Assembly (NCBI RefSeq): GCF_019969725.1
Contig: NZ_JAHXYW010000006.1
Location: forward strand, 62,001 to 126,000
Direction of reading: 5' to 3'
Length of the DNA stretch: 64,000 nt
Source of the DNA: Neobacillus bataviensis
GTDB taxonomy: Bacteria; Bacillota; Bacilli; Bacillales_B; DSM-18226
The notes beneath the pieces were generated by a model. The model was given only the letters and a program-made list of their open reading frames with translations. It was not told where the DNA came from and did not search any database. Made by a program: the position numbers and the translations under genes. This document shows, in pieces, positions 51,393 through 60,469 of the stretch; position 1 is the stretch's first letter, and each line of letters starts with the position of its first letter.

Positions 51393-52676
51393 CTAGTTCT
51401 GCGGCTTAAACCATGTATCAGCACTTGCCTTCACTTTTGCTGCTACATCTGCCGGTGTTGTTTTATTAAGGTACATACCTTGTAATTCTGTTTCTAAAGT
51501 CCCTTTTGTGGATGGTTCTCCAAGTGCAAAATTCACCAGCCAGAAGTATGGCACTGCGTCGCTGTTTGCTGCTTTTGTTAACGAATCTACCAACGCATCG
51601 TCTGAGGAAACACCAGGTACAGCGGAAATCATCTTGAACTCATTTGCGAATTTGTTACCAAATTCTTTCGTTGTCATAAATTCCAGGAACTTTTTCGCTT
51701 CTTCTTTATGCTTGGATTTCGCATTCAATGCATAGCTGCCGTCCACCCAGCGAGTGACAGTCGGATTTCCGCCTGTTGCAGATGGGATAGGGAAGAAACC
51801 AAAATCAAGATCTGGGTTTAAGCTGCGGATTTGTTGAATTTCCCAGCTGCCCATTGGAAGCATGGCCGCTTGCTCTGTTGCAAACAAGGTACGGATATCA
51901 TCCATTCCTAAACCTTGCGAGTTTTCAGGGAAGTATTTGTCTAAGTCTTTTAATACTTCAAAGCTTTTAACGATGGACGGATCATTCAATTGTTTTTTGC
52001 CGCTTACGAGGTCATCAATGGTCGCCTTTCCGCCAAATTGACCAGGACCTACCATGCCGTGAAGCAAGGATAGCAGCCAAGATTCTTTTGTACCGTAAGC
52101 GATTGGTGTCACTTTTTTGGATTTTAAAGTATCAGCCACTTTGATGAATTCATCCCACGTCTTTGGCACGTCTAGCTTGTACTTTTTGAAAATGGCTTTG
52201 TTGTAGAAAATTTGTGTCGTGGAGATATTGAGCGGCACCCCGTATTGTTTACCGTCCTTGCTTTGTGATGCCTGCAGCAGTTCCTTATCAAACGTATCGA
52301 GTCCTTTCAGACCATTCAATGGCTCTAAAAACCCTTCATCACCAAGTGAGATCCCGCTTCCATATGGACGCAGGTGAATCAAGTCCGGACCTTCTCCGCT
52401 TTGTAACGCTGTATTCAGAAGGGTGTTGTATTCTGTGTTTTTCGAAGGTTTGAATTCGATATGAATATTAGGATACTTTTTGTTAAACTCAGCAATCACC
52501 GTTTTGTATGCCTCTGTATCTTCCGTACGCCAGCTTCCCATGGTGAGTGTCACGTCTTCTTGCTTTGAATCAGTACTTTTTCCTGCTGTTTTCTCTTCTG
52601 TTTTGCTAGAACAGCCTGAAAGAATCAATGTGCCCGCAAATACTGATGCTGCTAACATTTTCCAACCCTTTTTCAT
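51393..52676 (-). CDS. Sugar-binding lipoprotein of the ABC transporter
   Basis: 427 residues from the ATG at 52676, which has AAAGGAGGACATGAG upstream. A lipoprotein signal (MLAASVFAGTLILSGCSS) with a lipobox Cys near residue 22 is followed by a family-1 solute-binding domain: VTLTMGSWRTEDTEAYKTVI, LLNTALQSGEGPDLIHLRPY and AAMLPMGSWEIQQI. It is anchored outside the membrane and delivers sugar to the two permeases. Linkage to murQ suggests MurNAc or a MurNAc-containing disaccharide as the ligand. Confidence 0.9.
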   Translation of the reverse strand: MKKGWKMLAASVFAGTLILSGCSSKTEEKTAGKSTDSKQEDVTLTMGSWRTEDTEAYKTVIAEFNKKYPNIHIEFKPSKNTEYNTLLNTALQSGEGPDLIHLRPYGSGISLGDEGFLEPLNGLKGLDTFDKELLQASQSKDGKQYGVPLNISTTQIFYNKAIFKKYKLDVPKTWDEFIKVADTLKSKKVTPIAYGTKESWLLSLLHGMVGPGQFGGKATIDDLVSGKKQLNDPSIVKSFEVLKDLDKYFPENSQGLGMDDIRTLFATEQAAMLPMGSWEIQQIRSLNPDLDFGFFPIPSATGGNPTVTRWVDGSYALNAKSKHKEEAKKFLEFMTTKEFGNKFANEFKMISAVPGVSSDDALVDSLTKAANSDAVPYFWLVNFALGEPSTKGTLETELQGMYLNKTTPADVAAKVKASADTWFKPQN

Positions 52677-52771
52677 CTCATGTCCTCCTTTTTCATCCAT
52701 GACTTCTGTCATGAATCATACGATATTTGATTAAAAGATTGATTCCCAACAAACGGAAAGACTTTGAAGTT

Positions 52772-53665
52772 TTACTTGGTATGTACGCTTTTTCGGATCC
52801 ATCCGCCATGTTCGGCTAGTTTCTTTCTCGCCGACGCTGCATCACAGTTCGCCAAAATCATCACAATGGCCGTTTTGACGTGTTGACCTGATTCATCGAA
52901 TGTACGGGAAGCCGTTTCGTAATCGGCTTCTGTCGCATCCATGATGATACGTTTTGAACGTTCTATGAGCTTTTGGTTCGTTGGCTTCATATCCACCATG
53001 AGATTTTTGTATACCTTCCCAATCCCGATCATGGATGCGGTCGATATCATGTTCAATACTAATTTTTGAGCCGTTCCCGCTTTCAGGCGCGTCGACCCTG
53101 TCAGGACCTCTGGACCCGTTACGACTTCAATTGCGATATCAGCATATTCACTGATGGCAGCGTCTTTGTTGCAGGAAATACTGCCTGTCGCTGCGCCGAT
53201 TTCGTTGGCGTATCGCATTGCCCCAACCACATACGGTGTACGGCCGCTTGCGGCGATGCCGACGATCGTATCTTTCGACGTGATGGTAAGCGCTTGCAAA
53301 TCCTGTCTGCCCATTGCTTCGTTATCCTCGGCGCCTTCAACTGCCACTTGGATCGCACTGGTACCACCCGCGATTAATCCTTGGACCAACTCAGGCGGGG
53401 TACTGAAGGTAGGAGGGCATTCTGCTGCATCCAGAATACCAAGACGGCCGCTCGTGCCCGCCCCGACGTATATCAATCTTCCTCCTGCTTGAAAAGACGA
53501 GATTACACGTTTTACCAATCTTTCAATCTGGGAAATTTGGCCGCGGATGACCGTAGGAACACTGGTATCTTCGTCATTCATGATAGACAAGATATCGTAA
53601 GTGTTCATGGTATCGAGATTTATTGTCTGGAGATTAGATTTCTCGGTCGTTAGGGATTCTAACAT
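52772..53665 (-). CDS. murQ: N-acetylmuramic acid 6-phosphate etherase
   Basis: 297 residues from the ATG at 53665, preceded by AGAGGTGAT. The SIS domain shows LIYVGAGTSGRLGILDAAEC, PPTFSTPPELVQGLIAGG, EGAEDNEAMGRQDL, GIAASGRTPYVVGAM and STRLKAGTAQKLVLNMIST, all MurQ landmarks. It cleaves the lactyl ether of MurNAc 6-phosphate to give GlcNAc 6-phosphate and D-lactate. It heads the minus-strand unit, 95 bases upstream of the binding protein. The kinase for its substrate would be the BadF-type protein at 56302. Confidence 0.95.
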   Translation of the reverse strand: MLESLTTEKSNLQTINLDTMNTYDILSIMNDEDTSVPTVIRGQISQIERLVKRVISSFQAGGRLIYVGAGTSGRLGILDAAECPPTFSTPPELVQGLIAGGTSAIQVAVEGAEDNEAMGRQDLQALTITSKDTIVGIAASGRTPYVVGAMRYANEIGAATGSISCNKDAAISEYADIAIEVVTGPEVLTGSTRLKAGTAQKLVLNMISTASMIGIGKVYKNLMVDMKPTNQKLIERSKRIIMDATEADYETASRTFDESGQHVKTAIVMILANCDAASARKKLAEHGGWIRKSVHTK

Positions 53666-53693
53666 GGATATCACCTCTCTTGTTTAAAATTTT

Positions 53694-53705
53694 ATTTCAT
53701 GAAAT
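53694..53705. promoter_or_regulatory. Candidate MurR operator dyad
   Basis: ATTTCATGAAAT is a perfect 12-base dyad 28 bases upstream of murQ in the murQ/amiE divergent spacer (53666-53924). Being next to a gene set with its own RpiR-type regulator makes it a candidate operator; I see no second clear copy. Confidence 0.35.
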
Positions 53706-53924
53706 TATTATAACAATCTGAATTTTTAAATCAATAAAAAATTTCAATAAATAATACTTTGCTTGCTGAACCAGTAATGCGCTCTTGTATCTTTTGGATG
53801 TACGAAAACTGCGTCAAGTTAACCATCGAGCACGAGCCTTTTATTGCGAAATTTACACTTTACAAACTACGAATCTCAAATCTATAATAATATTTAAAAT
53901 TTTCCATTAATTAAAATTAGGTAA

Positions 53925-55244
53925 ATGATGAAATATCGTTTTATTTTTCAAGACGGGATGAATGTGATGAAGCAAGCTAGATATAAAGATACCTTTCCAG
54001 TGTTGAGCATGGTGAAACATCCTGAAGAAGTTGGATTTTCTTCAGAGAAACTGAAACAGGTTGATGAATGGATTCAAGAAGATGTAGACAATGGTTTTCC
54101 AGGCGCTGTTTTACTGATTATCAAAGATGGAAAAATAGTAAAGAACACGGCTTATGGATATGCGAAAAAGTATGACGGCCAGACGCCAATGAGTCATGCT
54201 GAGCATATGAAGGCCGATACCATGTTCGATTTGGCTTCAAACACCAAAATGTATGCAACCAATTTTGCCCTGCAAAAGCTTGTCAGCGAAGGGAAAATCG
54301 ATTTAGATGCCCGGGTGCAGCAATATATACCTGAATTTAAGGATGAGTCGGGAGCTAGGATCAAAGGAAAGGATACGCTGCGCCTAATCGACATTCTGCA
54401 TCACAGTGCGGGTTTTCCAGCGGATCCTCAATATCATAATCCCACTGCAGCCGGTAAGCTTTATTCGCAAGATCGCGTTAAGACGCTGAAAATGTTATCT
54501 AAAACACCTCTGCAATATGAACCAGGCACAAAGAACATATATAGTGATGTGGATTATATGCTATTAGGTTATATTGTTGAAAAAGTGACCGGACAATTGC
54601 TTGACGATTATGTTGAAAATAACATTTACAAACCACTAGGCCTTATGCACACAATGTTTAATCCTCTTCAAAAAGGTTTTAAACAAAAGGATTTTGCTGC
54701 AACTGAATTAATGGGAAATACTCGTGACGGAGTCATAAATTTTCCCAATATGCGAACCTACACATTACAAGGTGAGGTGCATGATGAAAAAGCATTCTAT
54801 TCTATGGATGGTATTTCTGGACATGCAGGACTTTTCTCTACTACAGACGACTTAGCTGTGTTATTGCAAGTGATGTTAAATGGGGGCGGCTACGGAGTAG
54901 TGAAAGTATTTGATCAGCACACCATTCATACTTTCGTCCGTCCTTCTACAACAAATCCAACGTATGGACTCGGGTGGCGAAGAAACGGGAATAGCAGCAT
55001 GAAGTGGATGTTTGGTCCGCATGCAAGCGAGACCGCAGTTGGACACACAGGTTGGACAGGTACAGTTACTATTATTGATTTCGAACAAAATTTAGGGATT
55101 GCTTTACTGACCAATAAAAAGCATTCATCGGTTATAGACCCAATAAAAGATCCGAACACTTTTGCCGGGGATGCGTTCAATACCGGAAAATACGGCAGTG
55201 TGGTTACTGGCATTTATGAAGCTTTAATAGCAGCTCCATCTTAA
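53925..55244 (+). CDS. Beta-lactamase-fold serine hydrolase, AmiE/YbbE-like
   Basis: 439 residues (start 53925 or 53928; the conserved part starts near residue 30). It has the serine-hydrolase triad: S-x-x-K in FDLASNTKMYATNF, Y-S-D in NIYSDVDYMLLGYI and H-x-G in VGHTGWTGTV. No signal peptide is convincing. In B. subtilis the MurNAc locus contains a protein of this size and fold, AmiE/YbbE, an N-acetylmuramoyl-L-alanine amidase; position next to murQ, murR and murK supports the same role. A terminator follows. Confidence 0.82.
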   Translation: MMKYRFIFQDGMNVMKQARYKDTFPVLSMVKHPEEVGFSSEKLKQVDEWIQEDVDNGFPGAVLLIIKDGKIVKNTAYGYAKKYDGQTPMSHAEHMKADTMFDLASNTKMYATNFALQKLVSEGKIDLDARVQQYIPEFKDESGARIKGKDTLRLIDILHHSAGFPADPQYHNPTAAGKLYSQDRVKTLKMLSKTPLQYEPGTKNIYSDVDYMLLGYIVEKVTGQLLDDYVENNIYKPLGLMHTMFNPLQKGFKQKDFAATELMGNTRDGVINFPNMRTYTLQGEVHDEKAFYSMDGISGHAGLFSTTDDLAVLLQVMLNGGGYGVVKVFDQHTIHTFVRPSTTNPTYGLGWRRNGNSSMKWMFGPHASETAVGHTGWTGTVTIIDFEQNLGIALLTNKKHSSVIDPIKDPNTFAGDAFNTGKYGSVVTGIYEALIAAPS

Positions 55245-55266
55245 TAAATCGCGTTTGAGGCTACTG

Positions 55267-55303
55267 AAACCTGTATAGAAGTCTTATCTATACAGGTTTT
55301 ATC
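55267..55303 (+). terminator. Terminator after the AmiE-like gene
   Basis: AAACCTGTATAGA / TCTATACAGGTTT, a 13-bp perfect stem with a seven-base loop and a T-run. Confidence 0.9.
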
Positions 55304-55384
55304 ATCTTTACTATTGATTAAAAATGGAGCCAATTTTTATTTGAATATTGCATTAAAAAAGATGAAAAGAAAGAGTTGATTCAT

Positions 55385-56281
55385 ATGTCTTTTTTGACAG
55401 GCGGACTAGTAAGGCTTTCAGAAATGCTTCCAATCCTGCCTCCCTCCGAGAAAAAAATTGCCACCTACATTTTAGAGAATCCCCAAGAGGCCCTTTCGCT
55501 AACCTCACATGAAATTGGGAAAAGAAGTCTCACCAGTGGAGCGGCTGTCAATCGATTATGTAAATCATTGGATTTAAAGGGCTTTCAAGATTTAAAGTTA
55601 CGAATTGCCGGTGATTTACAAAAGGCTGCAGTTCAAGGATTTCGGGATATCGAGCTGGATGAATCCTCATTTTCGATTATTGAGAAAATGACGAGCAACA
55701 GCATTCAAGCGATAAATGAAACAGCTGAGCTAATAAGTCCGGATGAATTATCGAGAGCCGTTACAGTTTTACAAAATGCGCGTACCATTCATTTTTTTGG
55801 CGTAGGAGCCTCCGGCATTATTGCGCAAGATGCGCAGCAAAAATTTATGAGAATTGATAAATCTGCCACAGCATTCACAGATTTCCATATGGCAGCCTCT
55901 TTAGCGGCTATTGCCCATAAGGATGACGTAGTGGTTGGGATTTCCTTTTCCGGCAATACATTTGAGGTGGCAAAAATTCTGGAACTGGCGAACCGAAAAG
56001 GAGCACAAACTATAAGCTTAACAAAATACGGCCCTTCTTTGGTTTCTGAACAAGCAGACATTCGGCTTTACACTTCAAAAACAAAAGAAGCAGCATTCCG
56101 AAGCGGAGCGACATCTTCACGTATCGCCCAATTGCATATGATGGATATTCTTTTTATGTGTGTCGCCTCTCAACAATACGAGAAAACACTCACACATATA
56201 GATGAGACAAGAGAAGCCATTGGTTTTTTAACGGAAAGCATGAAAAATAGGAAAAAGAAATTTTTTTATGAAAAATCATAG
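55385..56281 (+). CDS. murR: RpiR-family MurNAc-responsive regulator
   Basis: 298 residues from the ATG at 55385. An N-terminal RpiR helix-turn-helix (LPPSEKKIATYILENPQEAL, SGAAVNRLCKSLDLKGFQDL) is followed by a SIS sugar-phosphate-binding domain (ARTIHFFGVGASGIIAQDAQ, VGISFSGNTFEVAKILELAN). In related loci MurR represses murQ and binds MurNAc 6-phosphate. It starts 20 bases before murK ends its upstream gap, so murR and murK are cotranscribed. The tail is basic (MKNRKKKFFYEKS). Confidence 0.9.
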   Translation: MSFLTGGLVRLSEMLPILPPSEKKIATYILENPQEALSLTSHEIGKRSLTSGAAVNRLCKSLDLKGFQDLKLRIAGDLQKAAVQGFRDIELDESSFSIIEKMTSNSIQAINETAELISPDELSRAVTVLQNARTIHFFGVGASGIIAQDAQQKFMRIDKSATAFTDFHMAASLAAIAHKDDVVVGISFSGNTFEVAKILELANRKGAQTISLTKYGPSLVSEQADIRLYTSKTKEAAFRSGATSSRIAQLHMMDILFMCVASQQYEKTLTHIDETREAIGFLTESMKNRKKKFFYEKS

Positions 56282-56301
56282 ATGACGGTGGGGAATGGAA
56301 C

Positions 56302-57186
56302 ATGACATATATGATCGGAATCGATGGGGGAGGTACAAAAACAAAGGCCACTTCATTTGATCTCACAACGGGGAAGACCCTCTTTTCAGTTCAAACGGGG
56401 CCTGCTAATTTCTCAGTTCAATATCAAGGCAGCATCGAGCAGGTTCGAAAGTCAATCCAATTATGTATAGAACAGATGGGCGGGATTCAACCAGAACGGA
56501 TTCTCTTAGGAGCCTCAGGTGCCCATTCGAAAGAGATTTGTCAACAAATAGAAGTTGATCTTAGGCAAACTTTAAATTGCAAGCTTACTGTGATTGATGA
56601 TGCACAACTTGCCCATACTGCCCTTCTTCAAGGGAAAGATGGCATTTTAATCATTGCGGGAACGGGTTCGATCGCTTTAGGCCGATATAATGGTGAAGAA
56701 TGGCGTACTGGTGGCTGGGGGTACTTATTGGGTGATGAAGGAAGCGGATATTGGATCAGTATAAAGGCCCTACAATTTGCCATGTTCCAATTGGAAACAA
56801 AAAATAACCATGATGTATTAACACAGGCAATTCTGAACTCGATAAAAGGCCAGAACATGTCTGATATTAAAAGCTTTGTTTATGCAGCCTCTAAACAAGA
56901 AATTGCTACACTATCAGAACTCGTTTATGATGTTGCACAAAAGAATTATGAACCAGCTATAACCATTTTACGAGAAGCTGGAGAACAATTAGCTCAGCTT
57001 GTAAAGCGTGCACTAACCATTCCGAATTCTTTACATTTTCAAATGGAGATTGCTGTATCTGGTAGTCTGTTGTTAAAAAATGATATCGTCTATGATTCCT
57101 TTGAGACCATTATTAGTCAAGATTTGCCGAAACATAAGCTTGTACGAGAAGATCGTAATGTTTGTGAGGGCGTATTGTATAGTTAG
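56302..57186 (+). CDS. murK: BadF/BadG-type sugar kinase, probable MurNAc kinase
   Basis: 294 residues. The N-terminus MIGIDGGGTKTKATSFDLTT is the ASKHA phosphate-1 motif; ILLGASGAHSK, VIDDAQLAHTAL, IIAGTGSIALGRYNGEEWRT and GGWGYLLGDEGSGYWISIKA complete the BadF/NagK/MurK pattern. It should phosphorylate MurNAc (or GlcNAc) entering through an ABC importer, which delivers free sugar, unlike a PTS. The C-terminus ends abruptly (CEGVLYS), shorter than most relatives, exactly at the joint with a 5'-less DGC gene, so it may have lost its last residues. Confidence 0.88.
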   Translation: MTYMIGIDGGGTKTKATSFDLTTGKTLFSVQTGPANFSVQYQGSIEQVRKSIQLCIEQMGGIQPERILLGASGAHSKEICQQIEVDLRQTLNCKLTVIDDAQLAHTALLQGKDGILIIAGTGSIALGRYNGEEWRTGGWGYLLGDEGSGYWISIKALQFAMFQLETKNNHDVLTQAILNSIKGQNMSDIKSFVYAASKQEIATLSELVYDVAQKNYEPAITILREAGEQLAQLVKRALTIPNSLHFQMEIAVSGSLLLKNDIVYDSFETIISQDLPKHKLVREDRNVCEGVLYS

Positions 57187-57188
57187 AG

Positions 57189-57473
57189 ATCGAAGCTGTC
57201 AATTTGGCAGCTTTTCTGTCCTGTATCGCTGGTGTCGGGGGTGATGTCAAACCACTTGTTAGAACAGCAAAATCAGGAAGAGATATCATTGCAATTGATG
57301 GTTGCTCCTTATCCTGTTGCAAAAGTTCTTTAGCTAGACATGAAGTTCAGCCCAAACATCATTTTGTACTTTCTGACTTTGATGTACCAAAGATAAATGG
57401 TAAAGACCCTGACTCTAACACTTATATAAGTGCATATAGACGTATTTTTGAGCTCATTAATAATCATTCTTAA
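57189..57473 (+). pseudogene. 5'-truncated DGC-domain putative zinc-binding protein
   Basis: The frame reads EAVNLAAFLSCIAGVGGDVK, PLVRTAKSGRDIIAIDGCSL and SCCKSSLARHEVQPKHHFVL, the DGC family (D-G-C and paired Cys), but the N-terminal block with the first Cys motif and the start codon are missing. A TTG at 57204 has no site. It begins directly at the end of murK, which suggests a deletion joined the two. The product would lack part of the metal site. Confidence 0.65.
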
Positions 57474-57608
57474 TCGTTGATTTTATTTCTGAACAACATT
57501 ATGGGACCAAGAGAAATTAACGGGTACTTAAGTGCTTGAGTTATAGATGTATCCAATTGGATAAACTAGTAATATCAAGTTGTTGGAAAAGGGTGCCAAT
57601 AAGAAAAT

Positions 57609-57893
57609 TTATTTATTTTTTCTTCCACTCCTAAATGATAATAAAGCTGTTTTCAATGACGCGTAGGAACCTATAGCAGCATATCCATAGAACCAACCCA
57701 TAAAAATACCTGCTACTAGATGATGTCTGTGACTTATAAAAATTGAAATACTTAATCCTAAAATAAGAGCAATAGTTGGTACAAACTTTTTTGGGACCTT
57801 CAGAATCACTTTTAGTATTTCAGTAAAAATCATTATTAACGGGACTGCTATTACAGCATCCCAAAAATTAGTATGTATCGTGGGGAAATCCAT
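57609..57893 (-). CDS. Small holin-like membrane protein, unknown
   Basis: 94 residues from the ATG at 57893, seven bases after AAAAAGGTG. Three hydrophobic segments (AVIAVPLIMIFTEILKVIL, FVPTIALILGLSISIFI, LVAGIFMGWFYGYAAIGSYA) and a basic tail give a small phage-holin-like topology. No lysis genes are near, so it may only share the fold. Confidence 0.6.
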   Translation of the reverse strand: MDFPTIHTNFWDAVIAVPLIMIFTEILKVILKVPKKFVPTIALILGLSISIFISHRHHLVAGIFMGWFYGYAAIGSYASLKTALLSFRSGRKNK

Positions 57894-58002
57894 TTGGAAC
57901 ACACCTTTTTACATACATTATGTCCTTATTATAGAAAAATAATAGTGAGCACATTGATGGAGTGAACAGTAAGAAGTATTGTTGATCCTTCTTCAGCTAA
58001 TT

Positions 58003-58070
58003 GGTGCAAGAGTTAAAGACAGTGATCACTGTGGCGGTCTTACTTTATGGTACGAGCGGGGCAGTTTAGT
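58003..58070 (+). repeat. GCAAGAGTTAAA-type hairpin repeat
   Basis: GTGCAAGAGTTAAAGACAGT, then GATCACTGTGGCGGTC and GGGGCAGTTTAG, a divergent copy of the family at 61741 and 62758. Confidence 0.5.
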
Positions 58071-58128
58071 CGAAGAAGGAAATAACTACTTTATGTTGCA
58101 ATTATCTCTTAGATTAAAAAGTTAATTA

Positions 58129-58162
58129 AAGATATCCCCCTCACTAATGAGGGGGATATCTT
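58129..58162. terminator. Terminator of the DUF3231 gene
   Basis: AAGATATCCCCCTCA / TGAGGGGGATATCTT, a 15-bp perfect stem with a four-base loop. It overlaps the stop codon region of the minus-strand gene. Confidence 0.9.
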
Positions 58163-59165
58163 ATTTATCTTGTGCAAGTTCTTTTCTATTGGGAGCAAGC
58201 GGCGGCTGTTCTAACCACTTGTTTTCCACCATAATATCGAACCAGTCTTTTGTAATTGCTAATGTTTTTAGAATGGTTGATTCATAAACGACAGCTAGGT
58301 CTGTTCGCATGGCTCCGGCTAGACCTGTCCCGTAATATACTTGTGCCGTTTGAGCCAAGAAACCCATATGATACAACATTAATTTATCCGAAAAAGGAGG
58401 ATCTGTTGACATTGTAACCTCTGATTCCCACGACATTGGTACTGGCAAATTATCCTTGTGCATAATATTTGAAAGGGCTTGTATATTATCATCCGCCTTT
58501 TTTCCTATTTCCTCAAAAAACGTTCTTATTTCTTTCGATTTAGCGACTTGACTGAACCCGATTGAAAGCGTTTTTGCCATAATGCTCTTTTTAATGTTAA
58601 GAGAAATACTGATTATTTCTGTAGCAGATAAAAGCCTCCCTTTTCCGAAGAATCCATCAGTAAAATCTTTAGTAGAAATAAATTCAGGGCTCTCGTTAGG
58701 ATAGAAATATGGATCACGTTGGAATTTTCCTTTTTTAAGCAATAACTCAATGGTTAAATCGTACATCCTTTTTGCATCATTATCACATGAATTGTAAAAT
58801 TCCCGTAGGTCCTTTCTGACAGAAACAGATAAAGCAGTTGTATGACCCAACAAACCATGTATCGTCATAATATGTAAATAATTTAAGCAGAATGTGTCAG
58901 AAAACAATCTCTCTGCACCTTTATTAAGGTCGGACTCAGTAAATCCAATGGGAACTGGAAAACCATCTTTCTCAATGAAGGAAACAAGCTGCTTCTTTTG
59001 CTTTTCCCATGTCTCAATGGCAATTTCAAAAACTTTTTTTATTGATTCATCTTCCAAAATAGAAATCATATACCTATTTACTATCTCGGCCATAGTTCCG
59101 TTTACATACTCCCCCCATAGTGTTCCTATTTCAGAAGATGTAAGTTTTAAATGATCATTTTCCAT
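58161..59165 (-). CDS. DUF3231-family protein
   Basis: 334 residues, ATG after GAAGAGGTGAG. The protein is a tandem of two similar helical halves: LTSSEIGTLWGEYVNGTMAE and IRTFFEEIGKKADDNIQAL, each followed by PVPIGFTESDLN-like and PVPMSWESEVTM segments, then FSDTFCLNYLHIM and FSDKLMLYHMGFL. This duplicated ferritin-like layout is typical of DUF3231 proteins of spore-forming Bacillota, associated with spores or general stress. Cytosolic, no signal peptide. Monocistronic. Confidence 0.9.
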   Translation of the reverse strand: MENDHLKLTSSEIGTLWGEYVNGTMAEIVNRYMISILEDESIKKVFEIAIETWEKQKKQLVSFIEKDGFPVPIGFTESDLNKGAERLFSDTFCLNYLHIMTIHGLLGHTTALSVSVRKDLREFYNSCDNDAKRMYDLTIELLLKKGKFQRDPYFYPNESPEFISTKDFTDGFFGKGRLLSATEIISISLNIKKSIMAKTLSIGFSQVAKSKEIRTFFEEIGKKADDNIQALSNIMHKDNLPVPMSWESEVTMSTDPPFSDKLMLYHMGFLAQTAQVYYGTGLAGAMRTDLAVVYESTILKTLAITKDWFDIMVENKWLEQPPLAPNRKELAQDK

Positions 59166-59406
59166 TTGTTCTCACCTCTTCCGTATTTTTTACTGATATA
59201 GAAAAGATATGCGTATCTTTATATTTAAACCTTTTAGATGATAATAGTTGAGCAGATTCTTGTTGAACTGATATGAACGAAACTGTCAACCCACCACACC
59301 CAAAATGTTTTTATTTGGTGTTTTATTCAGTATGAATAGAGTTATTCCTATAGATCAACAATCCTCTCGGATTTAGCTTGTAAAGGGTGTACTTAAAGCC
59401 AAGTAA

Positions 59407-59529
59407 TTCTCTAGCAACGGCAACAACATACTTTTCCACCTGCGCGGACTAGTTGATCACCCCGGAGATCAATACTTTTACGACGAATGGTCCGCAGCTC
59501 TTGACAAAATTGTGAAAAAATATACCTAA
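59407..59529 (+). pseudogene. C-terminal remnant of an unknown gene
   Basis: A plus-strand frame reads FSSNGNNILFHLRGLVDHPG and DQYFYDEWSAALDKIVKKYT before a stop at 59527. An in-frame stop precedes it and no start exists. It is clearly protein-like but the family is not recognised. The rest of 59166-59671 holds a divergent GCAAGAGTT-type repeat (59538-59590). Confidence 0.4.
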
Positions 59530-59671
59530 ACAAACGAGTGCAAGAGTTCAAAAACGGAGCTGTCATTCTGGTGGCTTTTTTTGTGCTAAAGGTCAGGTTG
59601 GAAGTAGGAATAATAAAACCTTTATTGAATATGAACAACAGGGAGTTTAATAAAGGAGGCTATGAGAATTG

Positions 59672-60238
59672 ATGTTTGATGAAAAAGAAGAGAGTTCAAT
59701 TTTAGGAACAGTCATAGCAGTTAGTTTATGTAAGAAACATACGTTTAGTAAAGAAAATCAAGAGATTATAAAATTAGTGAAGGGATTAGGGGTTGAAGGC
59801 GATGCACACTTTGGCTCAACAGTTAAACATCGCTCAAGAGTAGCACAAAATCCAAATCAACCGAACCTAAGACAAGTGCATTTAATTCAAAATGAGTTAT
59901 TCGAAGAGTTAGCAGACCATTTTAATATTAAACCAGGACAAATGGGTGAAAACATTACAACACTCGGAATAAATCTTCTTGAATTACCAACTGACACGAT
60001 ATTATCTATAGGTGAGTCTGCAATGATTAAAGTAACAGGCTTACGCAATCCTTGTGCTCAAATTGATAATTTTAAACCTGGTCTATTAAAGGCTGTTTTG
60101 GATAAGGATTCAGACGGAAATCTTATAAGAAAAGCAGGAATAATGGGAGTAGTTTTGCAGAGTGGAGAAGTGAAACCAGGTGATACCATCCGTGTTGAAT
60201 TACCTCCTAAACCATTTAAAAAGCTTGAACGCGTTTAA
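59672..60238 (+). CDS. MOSC-domain protein
   Basis: 188 residues; AAAGGAGGC precedes the ATG at 59672. The MOSC fold shows GLGVEGDAHFGSTVKHRSRV, RQVHLIQNELFEELADHFNI, PGQMGENITTLGINLLELPT and the conserved Cys in GLRNPCAQIDNFKPGLLKAV. MOSC proteins carry out sulfur transfer linked to molybdenum cofactor or to reduction of N-hydroxylated compounds (YiiM/YuaD-like). It is a single gene, followed by a hairpin repeat. Confidence 0.9.
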   Translation: MFDEKEESSILGTVIAVSLCKKHTFSKENQEIIKLVKGLGVEGDAHFGSTVKHRSRVAQNPNQPNLRQVHLIQNELFEELADHFNIKPGQMGENITTLGINLLELPTDTILSIGESAMIKVTGLRNPCAQIDNFKPGLLKAVLDKDSDGNLIRKAGIMGVVLQSGEVKPGDTIRVELPPKPFKKLERV

Positions 60239-60290
60239 ATTAGCCGGATGCGAATTTGCACCTTAATGCAATTTATCTTGTTTGTGGAAA

Positions 60291-60361
60291 AGACCAGAAG
60301 GACGGTTCCCCTGGCTTTAACCAACCTCATCAGAAACCAAGAGAACCGTCCCTGCGGCTTT
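60291..60361. repeat. GGACGGTTC hairpin repeat
   Basis: AGACCAGAAGGACGGTTCCC and AAGAGAACCGTCCCTGCGG pair across a loop; relatives at 17707 and 49518. Confidence 0.6.
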
Positions 60362-60469
60362 GAGGAAGTTCGTTTTCTTTTATTAGGAAAAGCGTTTTAA
60401 TCAGGTATTAAATTCAGAAAAATTACGTATTTTTATTAAATAAAAAGTTTTAACTTGAAAGGAGAAAAA

